From Thermus kawarayensis JCM 12314 (GTDB taxonomy: Bacteria; Deinococcota; Deinococci; Deinococcales; Thermaceae), in NCBI GenBank assembly GCA_001311545.1, contig BBBL01000056.1, positions 1 to 8,311 of the forward strand: a stretch of 8,311 bases of DNA, given 5' to 3'. Every line of letters starts with the position of its first letter. Positions within the stretch are counted from its first letter, which is position 1. Positions 1 to 8,311 of the stretch are shown piece by piece. The notes beneath the pieces were generated by a model. It was not told the DNA's origin, did not search any database, and worked only from the letters and a program-made list of their open reading frames with translations. Both the position numbers and the translations under genes were made by a program.

Positions 1-561
1 CTCCCGCTTCACGAAGCCCCAGGCGGTGTACCACCTGGGGTTGCGGAACTCCACCGCCACCAGGTACCCCGGGGTCCTCTCCGCCAATCGCTCCAGGTAC
101 CGGAAGCTCCGGGGCTTAGGCTCGGTCCAGGGGGGGAGGCCGAAGTGGAGGTAGCCCAGTTTCCCTGCCTCCCGCAAGGGCTCGAGGGCCTGGAAGAAGC
201 GCCGCCAGGCCTCTTCCACCACCTCCTCGGGGACCTCCCGCTGGGAGAGGTGGCCCTCCTTTTGGGGGAGGAGGGCCCGCAGGTCCTTGGGGAGGGCGCC
301 CGCCTCGAGGCCGTGCCCCGTGAAGGCGGAGTAGGCCTTGACGTGGAAGAGGAAGCCCTCAGGGGTCCTCTCCGCCCACTTCCGCACCACCTCGAGGCGG
401 GGCAGGGCGTAGAAGGTGCTGTCCACCTCCACGGTGTCAAAGTGCTGGGCGTAGTAGCGGAGGCGCCTTTCCGGGTGGTGCCTCACCTCCGGGGGATACC
501 AGCCTGAGGCCAGAAGGGTTTCGTCCGTCCAGCTGGCCGTGCCCACCCGGACTTCCGCCAC
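1..561 (-). CDS. DUF72 family protein, C-terminus cut by window edge
   Basis: A 187-codon frame without stops runs off the left edge, so the gene is partial; DUF72 proteins are usually about 240-290 residues. The family is predicted to form a TIM-barrel-like fold and has no firmly established function. Family-typical stretches are visible: VGTASW near residues 6-11, FDTVEVDSTFYALP near 41-54, FHVKAY near 72-77, LHFGLPPW in the middle, and VEFRNPRWY near 170-178. I chose the GTG at 561 because the conserved VGTASW begins five codons later and no better in-frame start lies just upstream; a GAGGG sits only two bases before it, so the ribosome site is poor. It lies 39 bases after the arsR stop on the same strand and is probably co-transcribed with it. 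Seen: family motifs. Inferred: the operon. Identity is confident; function is unknown. Confidence 0.88.
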   Translation of the reverse strand, partial: MAEVRVGTASWTDETLLASGWYPPEVRHHPERRLRYYAQHFDTVEVDSTFYALPRLEVVRKWAERTPEGFLFHVKAYSAFTGHGLEAGALPKDLRALLPQKEGHLSQREVPEEVVEEAWRRFFQALEPLREAGKLGYLHFGLPPWTEPKPRSFRYLERLAERTPGYLVAVEFRNPRWYTAWGFVKRE

Positions 562-600
562 GCCCTCATGGTAAGGCAAGGGGGTTTCGCCAGGCGGGAC

Positions 601-954
601 TCAGCCTGCTTTCTCGGCCTCCAGGGCTTTCCTCGCCTGGTGGGCCAGGCGCAAAAGCTCGTGGGCCAAAGCCTCCAGGGCCCCAGGCCTGAGGCGGTAG
701 TAGGTCCAGCGCCCTACCCGCACCCCTTCCACCAGGCCCGCCTCCCTCAGGAGGCGAAGATGGTGGCTCACGGTGGGGGCGGAAAGGCCCGTTTTCTCCT
801 TCAGGTGGCAGAAGCAGACCCCATAGGCCGTGCCGCAACGGGGATCGTAGGCGGTGTGCTCGTCGGGTAGCTCCGCCAGAAGGCGCACTATGACCATCCT
901 GGCGGGGTGGGCCAGGGCCTCGAGGCGGCCTTGGGTGGGATTCCTCCCCTTCAC
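601..954 (-). CDS. arsR: ArsR/SmtB-family metal-responsive repressor
   Basis: A 117-residue winged-helix protein of normal length for ArsR/SmtB dimeric repressors, which leave DNA when arsenite, antimonite or other metals bind. The helix-turn-helix is clear: LSAPTVSHHLRLLREAGLV at about 57-75, followed by the wing GVRVGRWTYYRL at about 77-88. Three cysteines (C40, C47, C49) lie just before the recognition helices. GVCFCHL at 45-51 sits where classical ArsR proteins carry ELCVCDL, with C40 supplying a possible third thiolate, as expected for trivalent arsenic. The start is GTG at 954, with no good ribosome site but a CATAAT box six bases upstream, so the message may be leaderless. It is divergent from aioBA and followed by DUF72. 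The sequence shows the fold and the cysteines; regulation of aio is inferred from position. Another metal or metalloid ligand is possible. Confidence 0.9.
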   Translation of the reverse strand: MKGRNPTQGRLEALAHPARMVIVRLLAELPDEHTAYDPRCGTAYGVCFCHLKEKTGLSAPTVSHHLRLLREAGLVEGVRVGRWTYYRLRPGALEALAHELLRLAHQARKALEAEKAG

Positions 955-960
955 GGTTCC

Positions 961-966
961 ATTATG
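961..966 (-). promoter_or_regulatory. -10-like box of arsR, probably leaderless
   Basis: On the minus strand this reads CATAAT, five of six matches to TATAAT, and ends six bases before the GTG start of arsR. That spacing places transcription start at or next to the start codon, an arrangement common in Thermus. No good -35 sequence is seen at 16-18 bases upstream. Confidence 0.5.
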
Positions 967-979
967 CCAGATGGGCTAT

Positions 980-991
980 GGGAGCGCTCCC
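980..991. promoter_or_regulatory. Perfect 12-bp palindrome at arsR -35 position, candidate operator
   Basis: GGGAGCGCTCCC is a perfect palindrome. Beyond one mismatched base on each side (979 and 992) the symmetry continues with TA at 977-978 and 993-994. It covers the place where the -35 element of the arsR promoter would be, about 13 bases upstream of CATAAT. A dimeric repressor bound here would block arsR transcription, so autoregulation by ArsR is a reasonable inference. It does not match a specific published ArsR operator that I can name. Confidence 0.4.
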
Positions 992-1057
992 TTAAGAGAG
1001 GGCCCGGAAGAGGTTTCGGTTTCCCTTATGGCCTCGTCCCTCAATCGGTCCCAACTC

Positions 1058-1072
1058 CCCTCTGGGAGAGGG
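1058..1072 (+). other. Small hairpin CCCTCT-GGG-AGAGGG
   Basis: A six-base-pair stem with a three-base loop, followed on the plus strand by TTTCCCCTTTTG. It looks like a weak intrinsic terminator, but no plus-strand gene lies upstream in this intergenic region. It may protect arsR/aio transcription units from each other or simply be incidental. Confidence 0.25.
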
Positions 1073-1084
1073 TTTCCCCTTTTG

Positions 1085-1103
1085 TACCCCAATAGGGTAT
1101 ACT
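1085..1103 (+). promoter_or_regulatory. -10 candidate TATACT overlapped by TACCC-N5-GGGTA repeat
   Basis: TATACT at 1098-1103 matches the -10 consensus at five of six positions and would start transcription near 1110, giving an aioB leader of about 70 bases; no good -35 is seen. An inverted repeat, TACCC (1085-1089), five-base spacer, GGGTA (1095-1099), runs into this box. The general form TACCC...GGGTA resembles operators of the CsoR/FrmR (DUF156) metal-sensing repressors. No such regulator is encoded in the window, so the link is only by similarity of form. Confidence 0.35.
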
Positions 1104-1121
1104 CGGGGCGGCTTCCATCTA

Positions 1122-1149
1122 TTGACAAACTCCGTTAGGGTTTGATAGC
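1122..1149 (+). promoter_or_regulatory. Second promoter candidate for aioBA (TTGACA)
   Basis: TTGACA at 1122-1127 is a perfect -35 consensus. Sixteen bases later GATAGC (1144-1149) is a poor -10, matching TATAAT only at its ATA core. If used, transcription would begin near 1156, about 27 bases before aioB, and the -10 would lie inside the inverted repeat at 1139-1158. A weak -10 under a symmetric operator is the usual design of a repressed or activator-dependent promoter. Confidence 0.4.
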
Positions 1150-1158
1150 CTTCAAACC
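1139..1158. promoter_or_regulatory. 20-bp inverted repeat GGTTTGA-N6-TCAAACC before aioB, candidate operator
   Basis: Seven-base arms GGTTTGA (1139-1145) and TCAAACC (1152-1158) are perfectly complementary around the spacer TAGCCT. It is the strongest symmetry in the intergenic region, lies 24 bases before the aioB start and overlaps the putative -10. Size and spacing suit a dimeric winged-helix regulator such as the divergent ArsR. It differs in sequence from the palindrome at 980-991, so both sites need not bind the same protein. Confidence 0.45.
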
Positions 1159-1167
1159 GTCAAGGAA

Positions 1168-1174
1168 GGGAGGG
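1168..1174 (+). promoter_or_regulatory. Ribosome binding site of aioB
   Basis: GGGAGGG in a longer purine run, eight bases before the ATG at 1183. It supports that start and a leadered rather than leaderless message. Confidence 0.7.
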
Positions 1175-1182
1175 ACAAAAGT

Positions 1183-1664
1183 ATGACGCAAACCTTGAGC
1201 CGGAGGCGTTTTGTTCAGCTGACCGCTGCGGCCACGGCCCTTTTTCGCCGCCGGAGGCAAGGCCCAGCTCTGTTATGCTCCAAGCCTCACCTACCGGCGG
1301 TGAAGGTGGCCAACCTCTCCCAGGTCAAGACGGGCCAGCCCATCTCCTTCTCCTACCCCGACGCCTCTGCCCCGGCCATCCTGGTGAAGCTGGGCCGCCC
1401 CGCCATCGGCGGCGTGGGCAAGGACCGGGACATCGTGGCCTTCTCGGCCTCTGCACCCACATGGGCTGCCCCGTGCAGTACGAGGGGGGGAGGTTTGTCT
1501 GCCATTGCCACTACTCCATGTTTGACCCCGCCAAGGCGGGGCAGACCTACCAGGGCCTGGCCAGCTCCTGGCTCCCCCAGATTCCCTTGCGGATTGACGG
1601 CAAGGGCGACATCTACGCCGTGGCCGTGGCCGGCCTCATCTGGGGCCGCGTGAAGAACGTGTAG
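1183..1664 (+). CDS. aioB: Arsenite oxidase small (Rieske) subunit AioB, frame disrupted
   Basis: AioB carries the Rieske [2Fe-2S] cluster that takes electrons from AioA during periplasmic arsenite oxidation. Reconstructed length is about 160 residues. The N-terminus has a twin-arginine signal, SRRRF at 6-10, followed by an alanine-rich segment, so it is exported folded by Tat and probably carries AioA along. Rieske motifs are CTHMGC (91-96) and CHCH (107-110): ligands C91, H93, C107, H110, with C96 and C109 placed to form the usual disulfide. The reading frame is broken three times: one extra T in the run 1241-1245, one base missing near 1297-1300, and one C missing near 1447-1451. Between breaks the protein reads as a normal AioB. 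The stop TAG at 1662-1664 is 12 bases before aioA. Family assignment is confident; whether the breaks are real is not. Confidence 0.9.
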
Positions 1665-1669
1665 GAGGT
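1663..1669 (+). promoter_or_regulatory. Ribosome binding site of aioA
   Basis: AGGAGGT overlaps the aioB stop codon and lies seven bases before the ATG at 1677. It decides for that ATG over the in-frame GTG at 1668, which is inside the site. Confidence 0.75.
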
Positions 1670-1676
1670 GCGAGGT

Positions 1677-4255
1677 ATGGCGCTTATTCCCCGTAGGGAC
1701 CAGCTTCCCGTTCCCCCTAAGAACGCCAAGGTCTACAACACCGTCTGCCAGTACTGCAACGTGGGGTGCGGTTACAAGGTGTACGTCTGGCCCGTGGGTG
1801 AGCAGGGCGGCCTCAAGCCCAACCAAAACGCCTTCGGCCTGGACCTGACCCAGGCCCAGCCCCCCCTCGCTGGCCAGAGCTACACGGAAACCATGCACGC
1901 CGTCACCGTGGGCAAGGACGGCCAGCAGTACCACGTGGTCATCGTCCCCGCCAAGGACAGCCCCATCAACCGGGGAAACTACTCCATCCGGGGCGGCACC
2001 AACGCCCTCACCGTCTGGAGCCTGGACCGGGGCACCCAGGACCGCCTCACCTACCCCCTCCTCAGGGTGGGCGACGAGTTCCAGGCCATTACCTGGCAGG
2101 ACGCCCTCACCCTCATGGGCCTCCTCATCAAGCATCCGGGACCGGGACGGCAACGACGACAACATCGCCGTGAAGTGCTACGACCACGGCGGCTCGGGCC
2201 AGGGCTTTGAGGACAACTACGGCGCCGGGAAACTCTTCTTTACCGCCCTCTCCGTCAAGCACATTGCCATCCACAACCGCCCCGCCTACAACTCCGAGGT
2301 CTGGGGAAGCCGCGAGCGGGGGGTCCACGAGCTGAACTACACCTACGAGGACGCCCGGCTGGCCGACACCATCGTCCTCTGGGGGGCGAACTCTTACGAG
2401 ACCGCCACGGTGTTCTACGTCGAGCACATGCTCCCCAACCTCCAAGGGGCCACGGTGGCGGAGAAGCAAGCGGCCTTTAACCGGGGTGAGCCCGCCGAGC
2501 CAGGCTACCTCATCGTCATTGACCCCAGGAAGACCAGCTCCTACACCGTGGCCGAAACCGTGGCCAAGGACCGCGTCCTCCTCCTGCAGCCCAACCTGGG
2601 CACGGACTACATCCTGGCCAACGCCATCGCCCGGGCTGTCTGGGAGAAGGGCTACCACGACATGGCTTACCTCCAGGCCCGGACCGACATGGCCCTCTTT
2701 GAGGAGTACAAGCAAAAGAGCCTCAAGCTCTCCGTGCCCTACAACCAGTTTATGGCCGAGGCCGAGCGCATCACCGGTGTGCCCCGGGCCTGATGGAGAA
2801 GGCCGCCTACTGGATTGCCAAGCCCAAGGCGGGCCGCTTCAAGCGCCGCACCCTCACCATCTACGAGAAGGGCATTATCTGGAACATGAAAAACTACGAC
2901 CAGGTGGCGGCCATCGTGCAACTCGCCGTCCTCACCCACAACATCGGCCGCCCGGGCACGGGGTGCGGCCGTCAGGGTGGGCACCAGGAGGGATACGTCC
3001 GGCCTCCCGCCCCCACCCCGGGCTCCATCTACCGCGGTGGGCCTCCCGTCAACGTGGACAAGTTCCTCGTGGAGGGGAAAGGCAAGTTCTACTGGGTCAT
3101 CGCCACCGACCCCTACCTCTCCACCCCCAACAACCAGGTCTTCCGCAAGCGCATCCAAGAGCGGACGGAGAAGCTCACCAAGGCCCTGGCGCCGGGGGCG
3201 AGCCCGGGACCATAGAGGCGCGGGCCAAGAAGATCCTGGACATCCTCTACCAGGACCCCGACGCCCTCTTCCTGGTGGTCCAGGACATCTACATGACGGA
3301 GACCGCCCGGGATGCCCACCTCATCCTGCCCGCCGCCGCTTGGGGTGAGGCCAACGACACCTCCATTAACTGCAACAGCCGCCTCCTCCGCCTCTACGAG
3401 AAGTTCATGGACCCGCCCGGGGAGGCCAAGCCCGACTGGGAGATCTTCAAGTGGGTGGGCCTCCGCATCGCCGAGCTCTACCGGGCGGAGGGCAAGGCCC
3501 AGGAAGCGGCCAAGTTTGAGTTTGGCAAGAACTGGAAGACGGACGAGGACGTCTTCCTGGCGGGGGCCGCGGAGTTCAGCGACAACGCCGTATCCGAAGA
3601 GGATGAGGCCAAGCTGGAGGCGGAGAACTACAAGGGAGTCACCTACAAGTTCCTCAAGGAGGTGGGCCAGAAGGGCATCCAGACCCCCGTGCGCCGCGAC
3701 CCCAAGACGGGGAAGCTGGTGGGCACGGTCCGGCGCTACGTCTACAAGTTCGGCACCGAGGACGGCAAGTTCAAGTGGTACGGCACCGATGACTGGGAGG
3801 CTACCCCGCCGAGGTGGCCAAGTACCTGGAGGGGGAAAGGGCCCGGCAGTACCCCTTCTGGGTCACCACCGGGCGGGCCCAGACCATCTGGCAGACCGCC
3901 TACCACGACCGCCACCTCCCCGAGAAGGCCATGGCCTTGCCCCTACCCTACGTGGAGGTGAATCCCGAGGACGCCAAACGCCTCGGCCTCCAGTCCGGGG
4001 ACCTGGTGGAGGTCTACAACGAGGAGGGGAACGGCACCTTCCTGGTCTACGTCACCGATGCCGTGAAGCCGGGCATGCTCTTCCTCGTCATGTACCACTG
4101 GCGGGGCACCTCCAACTCCCTGGTCTCCGGCTACACCGACCCCAAGACCACCATTCCCTGGTACAAGCACCCGGGCCAACCTCAGGAAGGTGGCGGGGGC
4201 CATCCCCTCGGTGCAGCAGACGGCAAGCCTCCTGCAGCAAAACAAGTTTGACTGA
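1677..4255 (+). CDS. aioA: Arsenite oxidase large (molybdopterin) subunit AioA, frame disrupted
   Basis: AioA oxidises arsenite to arsenate at a bis-molybdopterin-guanine-dinucleotide Mo site and passes electrons through a [3Fe-4S] cluster to AioB. Reconstructed length is about 860 residues, near the family norm. CQYCNVGC gives cluster ligands C24, C27, C31, and a serine (about S103 in NYSIRGG) stands where DMSO-reductase relatives have a fourth cysteine. The substrate pocket is intact: H200 and E208 (HNRPAYNSE) and R433 and H437 (GRQGGHQEGY) have the same spacing as H195/E203 and R419/H423 of the Alcaligenes faecalis enzyme. An alanine (A204) sits between them and no Mo-ligating Ser/Cys/Sec is seen there. 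The frame changes five times: near 2132 (+1 or -2), 2788-2790, 3194-3198, 3798-3800 (each one base missing) and 4171-4175 (+1 or -2). The TGA at 4253-4255 is the stop after the last change, following QQNKFD. No signal peptide is seen, as expected for a partner exported with AioB. Confidence 0.92.
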
Positions 4256-4270
4256 GTAAGCTTCCCGTGA

Positions 4271-4302
4271 CCCAAGCCCTTAGCTTGGGCCACGGCCTTT
4301 TT
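4271..4302 (+). terminator. Rho-independent terminator of aioBA
   Basis: CCCAAGC (4271-4277) pairs perfectly with GCTTGGG (4283-4289) over a five-base loop, and TTTTT follows at 4298-4302. The eight-base gap between stem and T-run is longer than ideal, but the position 15 bases after the aioA stop supports the call. Confidence 0.6.
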
Positions 4303-4311
4303 AGCGCAGGG

Positions 4312-4317
4312 TACCAT
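4312..4317 (+). promoter_or_regulatory. Possible -10 box (TACCAT) of leaderless DUF523-DUF1722 gene
   Basis: TACCAT fits the TAnnnT form and ends six bases before the ATG at 4324, the same geometry as at arsR. There is no convincing -35 and only a weak CAGGG as alternative ribosome site, so the gene may have its own promoter after the terminator. Confidence 0.3.
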
Positions 4318-4323
4318 GGACGC

Positions 4324-5263
4324 ATGGACTCCTGGCCGAGGCCCCGCCTGGTGGTGAGCGCCTGCCTGGGGTTCGCCGCCGTGCGCTACTCCGGGGAGGT
4401 CATCCCCGACAAGGTGGTGGCGGCCCTAAGGGAGCACGTGGACTTTCTTCCCGTCTGTCCCGAGGTGGAGATCGGCCTCGGGGTGCCGAGGCCCGTGGTG
4501 CGCCTGGTGCGGGGGGAAGGAGGCCCCAGGATGCTCCAGCCCAGGACAGGGGAGGACCTTACCGAGAGGATGGCCCATTTTGGCGAGGCCTTCCTCCAGG
4601 GGCTTGGAGAGGTGGAGGGCTTCCTCCTCAAGAACCGCTCCCCCTCCTGTGCCCTCAAGGACGCCAAGGTCTACGCCCACCCCGAGGGGGGCGGGGTGGT
4701 GGGGAAGGGTCCTGGCCTTTTCGCCAGGCTGGTGGAGGAGCGCTTTCCCCTCCTCCCCAAGGAGGACGAGGGGAGGCTCACCAACCCCCGTATCCGGGGC
4801 CACTTCTTCACCCGGGTCTTCGCCCTCGCCAGGCTTCGGCGGGTGGAGGACCTCCCCGGCCTCATGGCCTTCCACGCCCGCTACAAGCTCCTCCTCATGG
4901 CTTACAGCCAGAAGGAGGCGATGGACTTGGGCCGCCTCCTCGCCGGAGCCAAGGGGAGGCCCTTTCCCGAGGTGCGCCGGGCCTACGAGGAGGAATTTTT
5001 GCGGGCCACCGAGAGGCTCTGGCGCCTTGGAACCATGACCGACGCCCTCCTCCACGCCTTCGGCCACTTCAAGAAGGCCCTCACCCCAAGAGAGAAGGCC
5101 CACTTCCTGGACCTCCTCATGGACTTTAGGGAAGAGCGCCTTCCCCTCGAGGCCCCCCTGGCCCTCCTCGCCTCCTGGGCCCGGCGCTTCGCCGAGCCTA
5201 CGTGGAGGCCCAGGCCCTCTTGGAGCCGTACCCCCGGGCCTGATGCGCGTTCCCGTGGCCTAG
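4324..5263 (+). CDS. DUF523-DUF1722 fusion protein (TudS/YbgA type), 3' end frame disrupted
   Basis: Two domains are fused. The N-terminal DUF523 part (about 1-150) starts with VSACLG and contains VCPEVEIGLGVPRP and SPSCALKDAKVY. Three cysteines, C14, C45 and C109, are spaced as in the thiouracil desulfidase TudS, where three cysteines hold a [4Fe-4S] cluster with one open iron site. The C-terminal DUF1722 (YbgA) part runs from about 190 to 310 and includes FHARYKLLLMAYSQKE and LLHAFGHFKKAL. Desulfuration of a thiolated base is plausible for the first domain; the second has no settled function. The ATG at 4324 precedes the first conserved motif by eleven codons. A C is missing near 5197-5198. 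After that the frame either stops at TGA 5241-5243 (ending YPRA) or, if a C is also missing near 5239, at TAG 5261-5263 (ending ALMRVPVA), which looks more like the family. It is convergent with the next gene. Confidence 0.85.
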
Positions 5264-5268
5264 AGGAA

Positions 5269-5284
5269 CCGGGCGAGGACCCGG
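5269..5284. repeat. Small inverted repeat CCGGG-N6-CCCGG between convergent genes
   Basis: Five-base arms around CGAGGA in the 30-base gap between two convergent genes. It could act as a weak bidirectional transcription barrier, but no T-run follows on either strand. Confidence 0.25.
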
Positions 5285-5293
5285 CCCAGGGCC

Positions 5294-5685
5294 TCAGGAC
5301 GGGTCAAGCCACCTCCGTTTCAGGGCCTCCCGCTGGACCCGGAGGAGGGGTTCGGTGTCCCACCACTCCCGGGCCACGCGGGAAAGGTAGCTCCCTAGGT
5401 CAAAACCTTGGCGAAGGAACACCGGCTTTCCCCTCACGGCGAGGAAGGCGAGGAGGGGCGGGGCCCGGTGGGGGAGGACCAGGTCCACCCGTTCCAACCC
5501 CGCCGCCACCAGGCCCCCAGGACCTCGAGGGTAGGGTCGGGCTCTTCGGGAGAGAGGAGGAGGGCGAGGTCCCAGTCGCTGTCCGCCCGCGTCCGCCCCT
5601 CGGCGCGGGACCCGAGGAGGAAGGCGGCCTGGACCTAGGGGAAGCGAAGGAGGACCTCGCGGGGCCGGACCTCCTGGGCTTCCAC
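5294..5685 (-). CDS. MNT-type nucleotidyltransferase, frame disrupted
   Basis: A small protein, about 130 residues when reconstructed, of the Pol-beta-like minimal nucleotidyltransferase superfamily. The signature GSRAEGRTRADSDWD has the GS (about 25-26) and the DxD acidic pair (about 37 and 39) that bind nucleotide and metal. Many such proteins (MntA) are antitoxins that AMPylate a HEPN toxin, but no HEPN gene is adjacent here, so that role is not supported. The frame has two defects: an in-frame TAG at codon 17 (complement of 5635-5637), where CCC-GAG-GTC would give a normal sequence, and one missing base near 5512-5518. The C-terminal part ends at TGA 5294-5296. The GTG at 5685 is the only suitable start; it lies ten bases after the fni stop, so the gene is the last of the crtI-fni operon. 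Confidence 0.72.
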
Positions 5686-5695
5686 GCCTTGTAGT

Positions 5696-8256
<2,561 letters not shown>

Positions 8257-8263
8257 GGGGAGG

Positions 8264-8269
8264 AGTCTA
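8264..8269 (-). promoter_or_regulatory. -10-like box (TAGACT) of crtI, probably leaderless
   Basis: On the minus strand TGG-TAGACT has both a TAnnnT -10 and an extended TGn element, ending seven bases before the ATG of crtI. Together with the absence of a Shine-Dalgarno sequence (CTCCTCCCC precedes the ATG), this suggests a leaderless message. No clear -35 is seen. Confidence 0.4.
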
Positions 8270-8292
8270 CCAGGCCTTTCGTCCCGCCGAGT

Positions 8293-8305
8293 TGGGCCTG
8301 GCCCA
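8293..8305. repeat. Palindrome TGGGCC-T-GGCCCA upstream of crtI promoter
   Basis: Six-base perfectly complementary arms around one T, located just upstream of the -35 region of the crtI promoter. It could bind an activator or repressor of the carotenoid operon, or could be the end of a neighbouring gene outside the window. GC-rich short palindromes also arise by chance in this genome. Confidence 0.25.
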
Positions 8306-8311
8306 CAGAGG

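Noticed and set aside
9..440. Separate minus-strand protein of about 143 residues
   Set aside because: It overlaps the DUF72 gene in another frame and is rich in serine, arginine and proline, typical of shadow frames.
1139..1158. Single CRISPR-like repeat
   Set aside because: The TTTGA/TCAAA arms recall ends of some CRISPR repeats, but there is one copy only, with no spacers or cas genes.
1353..2165. A 270-codon open frame on the minus strand
   Set aside because: It is the reverse of the aioB/aioA coding sequence, spans the junction of the two genes, and shows no motif.
1183..4255. Programmed frameshifting or decay of aioBA
   Set aside because: Eight frame changes in both directions without slippery sites or stimulating structures cannot be programmed; conserved residues throughout argue against long-term decay.
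3312..4259. A 315-codon plus-strand frame within aioA
   Set aside because: Serine/arginine/proline-rich out-of-frame reading; the true frame over the same bases gives conserved AioA sequence.

Overview
The window looks like chromosomal or megaplasmid DNA from a Thermus species close to T. thermophilus. The signs are a very high GC content with strong G/C bias at third codon positions, proteins that resemble what I remember of T. thermophilus, promoters that look leaderless, and an arsenite oxidase locus beside carotenoid/isoprenoid genes. In T. thermophilus HB8 I recall both sets on the megaplasmid; that is memory, not something the sequence shows.

Layout. (1) Positions 1-954, minus strand: an ArsR/SmtB-type repressor (601-954) followed by a DUF72 protein (561 down to the window edge, C-terminus missing). 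(2) Positions 955-1182: a divergent regulatory region with a -10-like box for arsR, two -10/-35 candidates for the aio genes and three separate inverted repeats. (3) Positions 1183-4255, plus strand: aioB (Tat-exported Rieske subunit) and aioA (molybdopterin subunit) of arsenite oxidase, then a hairpin terminator at 4271-4302. (4) Positions 4324-5263, plus strand: a DUF523-DUF1722 fusion (TudS/YbgA type). (5) Positions 8256 down to 5294, minus strand: a compact operon of crtI (phytoene desaturase family), fni (type 2 isopentenyl-diphosphate isomerase) and a small MNT-type nucleotidyltransferase. The crtI stop overlaps the fni start (TTGA), and fni and the nucleotidyltransferase are about 10 bases apart.

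How the genes fit together: the aio genes oxidise arsenite in the periplasm and pass electrons through the Rieske protein to the respiratory chain. The divergent ArsR is the obvious candidate arsenite sensor. crtI and fni serve carotenoid synthesis: Fni balances IPP and DMAPP, and CrtI desaturates phytoene or a related carotene.

The most striking property is that six of the eight genes are interrupted by single- or two-base frame changes (about 14 sites), nearly all in short G or C runs, while the amino-acid sequence on both sides stays well conserved with its catalytic residues. Only one in-frame nonsense codon was found. One identical 14-base context breaks the frame in two unrelated genes. 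This fits systematic base-calling errors in GC-rich runs better than gene decay, so I annotate the genes as functional with disrupted reading frames. I found no CRISPR array, insertion sequence, tRNA or rRNA, and no clear undescribed system. The most open points are the aio regulatory region and the two poorly characterised genes next to the metabolic ones.
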